Shown in pieces: positions 58,814-64,000 of a DNA stretch of 64,000 nucleotides (the stretch's first letter is position 1; every line of letters begins with the position of its first letter). Below the pieces are notes generated by a model that worked only from the letters and a program-made list of their open reading frames with translations, ran no database searches and was not told the DNA's origin. The stretch comes from CAVRUZ01 sp963724495 (GTDB lineage: Bacteria > Actinomycetota > Actinomycetes > Propionibacteriales > DAIQRJ01): contig CAVRUZ010000002.1 in the NCBI GenBank assembly GCA_963724495.1, positions 868,001 through 932,000 on the forward strand, written 5' to 3'. Both the position numbers and the translations under genes were made by a program.

Positions 58814-59506
58814 TCATTCTGTCGCAAGCCGCCCGGGTGCCAGGTCGACCAGCCAGGGGTTGGTCGCGCGTTCGGTGCCGATCGTGGTCTCGGCTCCGTG
58901 ACCTGGCAGCACGATCGCGTCGTCCGGCAGCGGGAGGACCTTGTCGGACAGACTCCGCTCCATCGCGGCGGGATCGCCACCCGGGAGGTCGGTGCGCCCG
59001 ATCGAGGCCGCGAACAACGTGTCGCCCGTGACCACCAGGCGCGGGACCGAGTCAGCGTTGCGATGTCGAACATGACCGATCCTGGCGTGTGTCCGGGAGT
59101 GTGCACCACGGTGAAGTGCCAGCCCGGCCAGGTCGAGACGGGCGCCGTCCACGAGGTCCTCGACGCGCTCCGGTTCGGTGAAATCGGTACGCATCTGGGC
59201 TAGGGCGGCAGCCACCTCCGGTGCGAGCCCGGACGCCGGGTCGGTGAGCTGACCACGGTCAGCCGGGTGGATCCAGGCGGCTATCCCGGCGTCTGCGCAG
59301 AGGGGCACGACCGACCAGGTGTGGTCCACGTGGCCGTGCGTCAGCAAGATCGCCACCGGCCGCAGCCGGTGCGCACGCATCCACGCGCGGACCTCGGTCG
59401 CCACCTCGTAACCCGGATCGACCACGACGCAGTCGGCACCGGCCGCCGTCGCGAGCACGTGGCAGTTGGTCCCCCAGAGTTGCGCTGGGACGGTGTGGCG
59501 GAGCAC
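58814..59506 (-). CDS. MBL-fold metal-dependent hydrolase (glyoxalase II-like), frame wobble at 59118-59126 and about 59057
   Basis: 230 residues. Zinc motif HxHxDH in LLTHGHVDHTWSV (near residue 55) and VVTGDTLFAASIGRTDLPGGD with GHGAETTIGTE give the hydroxyacylglutathione-hydrolase-like pattern. Between them the expected WHFTVVHTPGHTPGSVMFDIAT occurs in the adjacent frame, so the frame slips by one extra base near 59120 and back by one missing base near 59057. Net length is unchanged. Typical neighbour of hisS and rel in actinobacteria. Confidence 0.83.
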   Translation of the reverse strand: MLRHTVPAQLWGTNCHVLATAAGADCVVVDPGYEVATEVRAWMRAHRLRPVAILLTHGHVDHTWSVVPLCADAGIAAWIHPADRGQLTDPASGLAPEVAAALAQMRTDFTEPERVEDLVDGARLDLAGLALHRGAHSRTHARIGHVRHRNADSVPRLVVTGDTLFAASIGRTDLPGGDPAAMERSLSDKVLPLPDDAIVLPGHGAETTIGTERATNPWLVDLAPGRLATE

Positions 59507-59564
59507 CGCGGAACGCTATCCCGGCCGTCACGCAAACGACGCGGTCGTCCCGCCGCCGTCCCTC

Positions 59565-59570
59565 TAGACT
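59565..59570 (+). promoter_or_regulatory. Possible -10 element upstream of the small membrane protein gene
   Basis: TAGACT, a fair TANNNT match, lies about 120 bp before the ATG at 59691 in the intergenic region shared with the divergent MBL gene. No convincing -35 is seen at 16-18 bp. Confidence 0.3.
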
Positions 59571-59690
59571 GCCGCCGACCTGCACTTTCGACGCACGGCT
59601 GCGGCCGGGTGATGAGTCGGGCCGGCACGACCGACCATGGACGAACCCGGGAGGCGCAGCCGCCGGGCTGGAAGGAGATCGACTCGTTCG

Positions 59691-59954
59691 ATGGCCTCCA
59701 GCAACCAGCGACGGCGACAGGTCGCGCGCGCGAAGTACGAGCGGCAGCAGCTTCGCCGTTCGACCCGCGAGCAGCGTCGGCGGCGGCGACGTCGAGCGGC
59801 GCTCGTGGTCGCCATCGTCGTGGTGCTGGGCCTGATCGTTCTCGGCGTCTACTTGCTCTTCTTCGCCGACGCCGCGACGACTCCGACGGCAGCGCACGCG
59901 ACCTTCACGGGGCGGGCACCGACGCCCTCCCCCGACCCTGGGAGCATCTGGTGA
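59691..59954 (+). CDS. Small basic single-pass membrane protein, possible PPIase remnant
   Basis: 87 residues from ATG at 59691, preceded by GGAAGGAG. Residues 1-35 are extremely basic (RRRQVARAKYERQQ, then a run of eight Arg), residues about 36-58 form a membrane helix, and a short Pro/Thr-rich tail follows. In many actinobacteria the gene near rel and hisS is a membrane-anchored cyclophilin with this kind of N-terminus; here the cyclophilin domain is missing. The next gene starts within its stop (GTGA). Confidence 0.72.
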   Translation: MASSNQRRRQVARAKYERQQLRRSTREQRRRRRRRAALVVAIVVVLGLIVLGVYLLFFADAATTPTAAHATFTGRAPTPSPDPGSIW

Positions 59955-61642
59955 GCAACCCAGCCGACATCAGCCCACGCCCGGCCGAGGCGTCGGATCA
60001 GCGGACCGTCGACGCCGAAGATCCGGCTGCAGCGGTGCCCGCCGAGAGCTCCGCTGCCGTGGCGGTCGAGTCCGGGGAGGCGTCAGCGGCCGAGACCGGC
60101 GAGGCCGGGGCAGAGACCGCCGAGCGCCAGCCCATCCGGCCCGAGTCCCTCCAGTCCGAGCCCATCGAGCCGTCGGCCGCCGAATCCGAGCCCACCGCGG
60201 CAGAGGAGACGTCGCCGGCTGCAGCCGAGGCGGTCGGGGCGGGCGAACGGACCGAATCGGCGGCACGTACCGAGACAGCTGCTGCGCCGTCACCCGCTGC
60301 GATCCCGTCGCCGGCCGACCTCGCCCGGGTACCGCACCGTCGACCGTCGACGCCGAAGGCTGCCGCGGTTTCGCCAGTGGCCGCCGCTCCGATCGAGGAC
60401 AGCGAGCTCGCCCGCGCGTCGCGCGCGTTCGGCCGGGTGGACGACCAGGGCCGGGTCTTCGTCGTCGACGATGGCACCGAGCGCGAACTCGGGGTGTGGC
60501 AGGCCGGCGAGGCCACCGCCGGGCTGGACTTCTACGTACAGCGCCATCTCGCACTGTGCGCCGAGCTTGACCTCGTGGAGCAACGCCTCCGCAGCCGGAA
60601 GCTGGCACCCGGCGAAGCCCTGGCCACTCTCACCCGGCACGAGCAGCAGGTCGAAGCCGCGCCAGGAGTCGGCGACCTGCCGGCGCTGCGGGCACGGACG
60701 GCGGCCCTGCGCGAGCTGGCCGACGAGATCCGCGCCCAGCGTGCGGCCGAGAAGGCGGCGGCGACCGAGCAGGCGAGGACCGCGAAGGAGGCGGTGGTCG
60801 CCGAGGCGGAGAAACTCGGCGGTTCCAACGACTGGCGCGGCGGGGTGGCGCGGTTCCGGACGTTGCTCGCGCAGTGGAAGGAGCTCCCCCGTCTCGACCG
60901 TGCGAGCGACGATGCCCTGTGGCACCGGTTCTCCGCGGCCCGGACGTCGTACACCCGCCGGCGCAAGGTCCACTTCGGCGAGCTGACCAGCAAGCGCGAC
61001 GAGGCGAAGAGCACCAAGGAGAACCTGCTCACCGAAGCCGAGGGGCTCGCCGACTCCACCGACTGGGCCGAGACCGGCAAGCGCATGCGCACGCTGATGG
61101 ACCAGTGGAAGGCCGCCGGCGGCGCTGCCCGCGACGTCGACGAACAGCTCTGGCAGCGTTTCCGCACTGCCCAGGACGCGTTCTTCGCCGCCAGAACGGC
61201 GCACTTCGCCGAGCAGGACGCGGAGTTCGCCGTCAACGCCAAGGCGAAGGAAGCCCTGCTCGTCGAGGCGGAGGCGCTGCTCCCGGTTCGTGACGTGGCC
61301 AAGGCCAAGGGTGCCCTCCGCTCGATCCAGGACCGCTGGAACGAGGTCGGCAAGGTGCCGCGCGACTCGATGCGCGGGCTGGAGCAGCGGATGCGCGCGG
61401 TCGAGCAGGCAGTCGGCAACGCCGAGACGGAACGCTGGCAGCGCAGCAACCCGGAGATGAGGGCGAGGGCCGAGTCGACCGTGCAGATGCTGCGGGAGTC
61501 GGTGTCGGCCCTCGAACGGCAGCTCGCAGCGGCGCAGGCGGCGGACGACAGCCGCAAGGTGGCGGCCGCGGAGGAGTCACTCGCGGCCCGGCGGAGCTGG
61601 CTCGTCGAGGCCGAACGCGCGTTGGCGGACTACTCCGACTGA
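59951..61642 (+). CDS. DUF349 protein with long acidic N-terminus
   Basis: 563 residues from GTG at 59951, overlapping the previous stop. Residues about 1-110 are low-complexity Ala/Glu/Ser/Pro; a GRVDDQGRVFVVDDGTEREL segment follows, then several helical DUF349 repeats with the pattern W..g..r...l...Wk (SNDWRGGVARFRTLLAQWKELP, DSTDWAETGKRMRTLMDQWKAAG, DVAKAKGALRSIQDRWNEVGKV) and a coiled-coil end. Function unknown. Divergent from the MBL gene and convergent with rel. Confidence 0.85.
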   Translation: MSNPADISPRPAEASDQRTVDAEDPAAAVPAESSAAVAVESGEASAAETGEAGAETAERQPIRPESLQSEPIEPSAAESEPTAAEETSPAAAEAVGAGERTESAARTETAAAPSPAAIPSPADLARVPHRRPSTPKAAAVSPVAAAPIEDSELARASRAFGRVDDQGRVFVVDDGTERELGVWQAGEATAGLDFYVQRHLALCAELDLVEQRLRSRKLAPGEALATLTRHEQQVEAAPGVGDLPALRARTAALRELADEIRAQRAAEKAAATEQARTAKEAVVAEAEKLGGSNDWRGGVARFRTLLAQWKELPRLDRASDDALWHRFSAARTSYTRRRKVHFGELTSKRDEAKSTKENLLTEAEGLADSTDWAETGKRMRTLMDQWKAAGGAARDVDEQLWQRFRTAQDAFFAARTAHFAEQDAEFAVNAKAKEALLVEAEALLPVRDVAKAKGALRSIQDRWNEVGKVPRDSMRGLEQRMRAVEQAVGNAETERWQRSNPEMRARAESTVQMLRESVSALERQLAAAQAADDSRKVAAAEESLAARRSWLVEAERALADYSD

Positions 61643-61654
61643 CACGAGCCGGTT

Positions 61655-61709
61655 GAGAGGGCGCAATCTGTTCGCTGGAGCGCGCGCAGGCAACAGATTG
61701 CGCCCACTC
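61655..61709. repeat. 55-bp palindromic element, copy 2 (DUF349/rel convergent junction)
   Basis: Arms at 61655-61673 (GAGAGGGCGCAATCTGTTC) and 61691-61709 (CAACAGATTGCGCCCACTC) pair at 17 of 19 positions around a 17-bp spacer that again starts GCTG and ends GCAGG. Same total length and same position between two convergent stops as the copy at 30547-30601. The right arm is identical in both copies. Confidence 0.85.
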
Positions 61710-61731
61710 GACGGGTCTGGGTGACCTCGAC

Positions 61732-64000
61732 TCAGCCGGCGGTGACCCGCTGGACGTCGTAGACGCCGCCGACGTGGCGGACCGCTGCCTGGACGTGGCC
61801 GAGGTGGGTCATGTCGGCCATCTCGATCGTGAACCGGATGCGGGCGGTGCGGTCGCGGGAGGTGGTGAGCGACATCGCGGTGATGTCGACGTGCTGGTCG
61901 CTCAGCGCCCGCGAGATGTCGCTGAGCAGGCCTGACCGGTCGAGCGCCTCGACCTGCATGTTGACGAGGAAGACCCGCCCGCCGGCGATGTTCCAGTCGA
62001 CCTCGACGATTCGGTCGCCGGAGCGCTTGAGCGCTTCGGCGTTGGTACAGGAACTGCGGTGCACGGACACGCCGGATCCCCTGGTGACGAAGCCGAGCAC
62101 GTCGTCGCCCGGCACCGGCGTACAACACTTCGCCAGCTTCACCCAGATGTCTTCCATGCCGTGCACGCTGACGCCGGAGGTCGAATGCGTGCGACGCCGG
62201 GCGGCTCGTGGGTCCCTCTCCTCGGACGTGTCCTCGTCGGGCAGGCCCGTGGACGACCCGAAGTCGGAGCTGAGCCGGCGGACGACTGCGTCCGGCGTCA
62301 GGTTGCCCTCGCCGACGGCGGCATACAACGACGAGACGTCGGCGTAGTGCAGGTCGCGCGCGACGACCGTCATCGACTCATGGGTCATCATGCGCCGCAA
62401 CGGAAGCGCGGACTTCCTGATCAGCTTCGCGATCTGGTCCTTGCCGCGGTCGATGTTCTCGTCACGACGTTCCCGGGTGAAGTGCTGCCGGATCTTGGTG
62501 CGGGCGCGCGGTGACTTGACGAAGCCCAGCCAGTCGCGGCTGGGGCCGGCGTTCGCCGCCTTGGTGGTGAAGATCTCGACCACGTCGCCGTTGGACAGCG
62601 GGGATTCCAGTGCCACCAGGCGGTTGTTGACCCTGGCGCCGACAGTGCGGTGCCCCACTTCGGTGTGCACGTGGTAGGCGAAGTCGACGGGTGTGCTGCC
62701 TGCGGGCAGCACGATGACCTGACCCTTGGGCGTGAAGACGTAGACCTCGAGTGTGTTGATCTCGAACCGGAGCGACTCGAGGAACTCCGCCGGGTCGCCG
62801 GTCTCCGCCTGCCAGTCGGCGAGCTGGCGGACCCAACCGATGTCGGTCGGTGACTCGTCCGGCCGCTCACCGCGGCCCTGGTCCTTGTACTTCCAGTGGG
62901 CTGCGACGCCGTACTCGGCCTTGTTGTGCATCTCGTACGAGCGGATCTGCATCTCGACCGGCTTGCCGCCGGGACCGATGACGGTGGTGTGCAGAGACTG
63001 GTAGAGGTTGAACTTCGGCGTGGCGATGTAGTCCTTGAAGCGTCCCGGGATCGGCTTCCACCTGCTGTGGATCGTGCCGAGCACGGCGTAGCAGTCGCGC
63101 TCGGTCTCGGTCAGGATCCTGATACCGACGAGGTCATAGATCTCGTTGAATTCCGAAGCCTGGTTCACCATCTTCTGGTAGATGGAGTAGTAGTGCTTGG
63201 GTCGGCCATTCACCGTGGTGCGCAACTTCGCCTCGCGCAGGTCGGCGAGGACCTGGTCGATCACGCCCGAGAGGTACTGGCCCCGTGCGGGCGCCTGCTC
63301 CGCCACGAGGCGCACGATCTCGTCGTAGATCTTGGGCTGGAGCGTGGCGAAAGCCAGGTCCTCCAGCTCCCACTTGATCGTGTTCATGCCCAGGCGATGC
63401 GCCAGCGGAGCGTAGATGTCCAACGTCTCGGTGGCCTTGCGTCGCTGAGTGGCGGTCTTGAGGTAGCGCAGCGTGCGCATGTTGTGCAGTCGGTCGGCGA
63501 GCTTGATGACCAGGACCCGGATGTCCTTGCTCATCGCCACGATCATCTTGCGGATGGTGGCGGACTGGGCCGTGTCGCCGTAGGTGACCTTGTCGAGCTT
63601 GGTGACGCCGTCGACGAGCGAGGCGATCTCGGAGCCGAAGTCCTCGGTGATCTGCGCCAGCGTGTAGGCGGTGTCCTCGACGGTGTCGTGCAGCAGCGCG
63701 GCGCACAACGTGGGCGGTGTCATGCCGAGCTCGGCCAGGATGGTGGCGACGGCGAGCGGGTGGGTGATGTAGGGGTCACCGCTCCTGCGCAGCTGGCCAC
63801 GGTGGGCCTCCTCCGCTTTGCGGTAGGCCCGCTCGAGCAGCGCCAGATCGGCTTTGGGGTGGGTGTGCCGCACCACGGAGAACAGCGGTTCGAGTACCGG
63901 GTTCGCTGCCGGCGCCCTGCCAAGGCGCGCCAGCCGGGCGCGGACCCGTGACGAGGGCAGCGGGTCGGCACTTACCAGGGCAGCAGTCTCGTCGGGCGGT
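61732..64000 (-). CDS. rel: Bifunctional (p)ppGpp synthetase/hydrolase Rel, start beyond the right edge
   Basis: 755 residues visible; the frame is open to the window end. Sequence before VVRHTHPKADLALLERAYRKA (including RVRARLARLGRAPAANPVL) is in frame, so the GTG there is not the start. Hydrolase domain HDTVEDTAYTLAQI (HDxxED); synthetase domain with RFKDYIATPKFNLYQSLHTTV (RxKD motif marks the bifunctional Rel type); TGS domain VYVFTPKGQVIVLPAGSTPVDFAYHVHTEVGH; C-terminal zinc-finger and ACT domain (LVNMQVEALDRSGLLSDISR). Controls the stringent response. Confidence 0.95.
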   Translation of the reverse strand, partial: PPDETAALVSADPLPSSRVRARLARLGRAPAANPVLEPLFSVVRHTHPKADLALLERAYRKAEEAHRGQLRRSGDPYITHPLAVATILAELGMTPPTLCAALLHDTVEDTAYTLAQITEDFGSEIASLVDGVTKLDKVTYGDTAQSATIRKMIVAMSKDIRVLVIKLADRLHNMRTLRYLKTATQRRKATETLDIYAPLAHRLGMNTIKWELEDLAFATLQPKIYDEIVRLVAEQAPARGQYLSGVIDQVLADLREAKLRTTVNGRPKHYYSIYQKMVNQASEFNEIYDLVGIRILTETERDCYAVLGTIHSRWKPIPGRFKDYIATPKFNLYQSLHTTVIGPGGKPVEMQIRSYEMHNKAEYGVAAHWKYKDQGRGERPDESPTDIGWVRQLADWQAETGDPAEFLESLRFEINTLEVYVFTPKGQVIVLPAGSTPVDFAYHVHTEVGHRTVGARVNNRLVALESPLSNGDVVEIFTTKAANAGPSRDWLGFVKSPRARTKIRQHFTRERRDENIDRGKDQIAKLIRKSALPLRRMMTHESMTVVARDLHYADVSSLYAAVGEGNLTPDAVVRRLSSDFGSSTGLPDEDTSEERDPRAARRRTHSTSGVSVHGMEDIWVKLAKCCTPVPGDDVLGFVTRGSGVSVHRSSCTNAEALKRSGDRIVEVDWNIAGGRVFLVNMQVEALDRSGLLSDISRALSDQHVDITAMSLTTSRDRTARIRFTIEMADMTHLGHVQAAVRHVGGVYDVQRVTAG

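Noticed and set aside
57382..59109. HisS extended to 59109 with an N-terminal MVHTPGHTPG sequence
   Set aside because: That segment is MBL-fold sequence read in the adjacent frame; HisS starts at GTG 58746 with AGGAGG upstream.

Overview
This 64 kb window is housekeeping chromosome from a high-GC Gram-positive bacterium of the phylum Actinomycetota. The evidence is the very GC-rich coding sequence, frequent GTG and TTG starts, an actinobacterial integration host factor (mihF), a BldD homologue with its cyclic-di-GMP motif, a helicase-degenerate PriA, and the typical actinobacterial gene order. I cannot place it below phylum level. I see no prophage, insertion sequence, CRISPR array, rRNA or tRNA gene. 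Almost everything is on the minus strand. The plus-strand genes are a P-loop kinase, bldD, alkB, a small membrane protein and a DUF349 protein.

Layout, left to right. 0-5 kb: translation block pheT/pheS, an rRNA methyltransferase, rplT-rpmI-infC. 5-8 kb: hisG-hisE, then a PnuC/RibM-type vitamin transporter behind an FMN riboswitch, then rpe. 8-19 kb: rsmB-fmt-def, a HAD hydrolase, priA, metK, coaBC, rpoZ, gmk, mihF. 19-29 kb: a complete pyrimidine operon pyrR-B-C-carA-carB-pyrK-pyrD-pyrF with a PyrR-binding hairpin in its leader. 29-43 kb: mmcQ-like, bldD, nusB, efp, pepQ, a pair of ABC exporters, the shikimate genes aroQ-B-K-C, a prepilin peptidase, alkB behind a LexA-type box, and aroE. 43-49 kb: mltG, ruvX, alaS, rarA. 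49-55 kb: a dipeptide/oligopeptide ABC importer in the order C-A-B-D-F. 55-64 kb: aspS, hisS, an MBL-fold hydrolase, a small basic membrane protein, a DUF349 protein, and rel.

Regulation readable from sequence: FMN riboswitch for the transporter; PyrR leader hairpin touching the pyrR ribosome-binding site; a near-consensus BldD box on the bldD promoter; a LexA box on alkB; a non-canonical ATC start with leader hairpins for infC. Two copies of one 55-bp palindrome sit at two convergent gene junctions.

Quality warning: at least eleven genes, several normally essential (pheS, priA, hisG), are split between two reading frames. Twelve of the thirteen breaks look like one extra base and one looks like a missing base. 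I treat these as probable sequence errors and annotate each gene across its break. No wholly new multi-gene system is evident. The best leads are the paired palindrome, the transporter standing alone at what I believe is usually a riboflavin locus, the long acidic omega subunit, and the BldD and LexA control sites.
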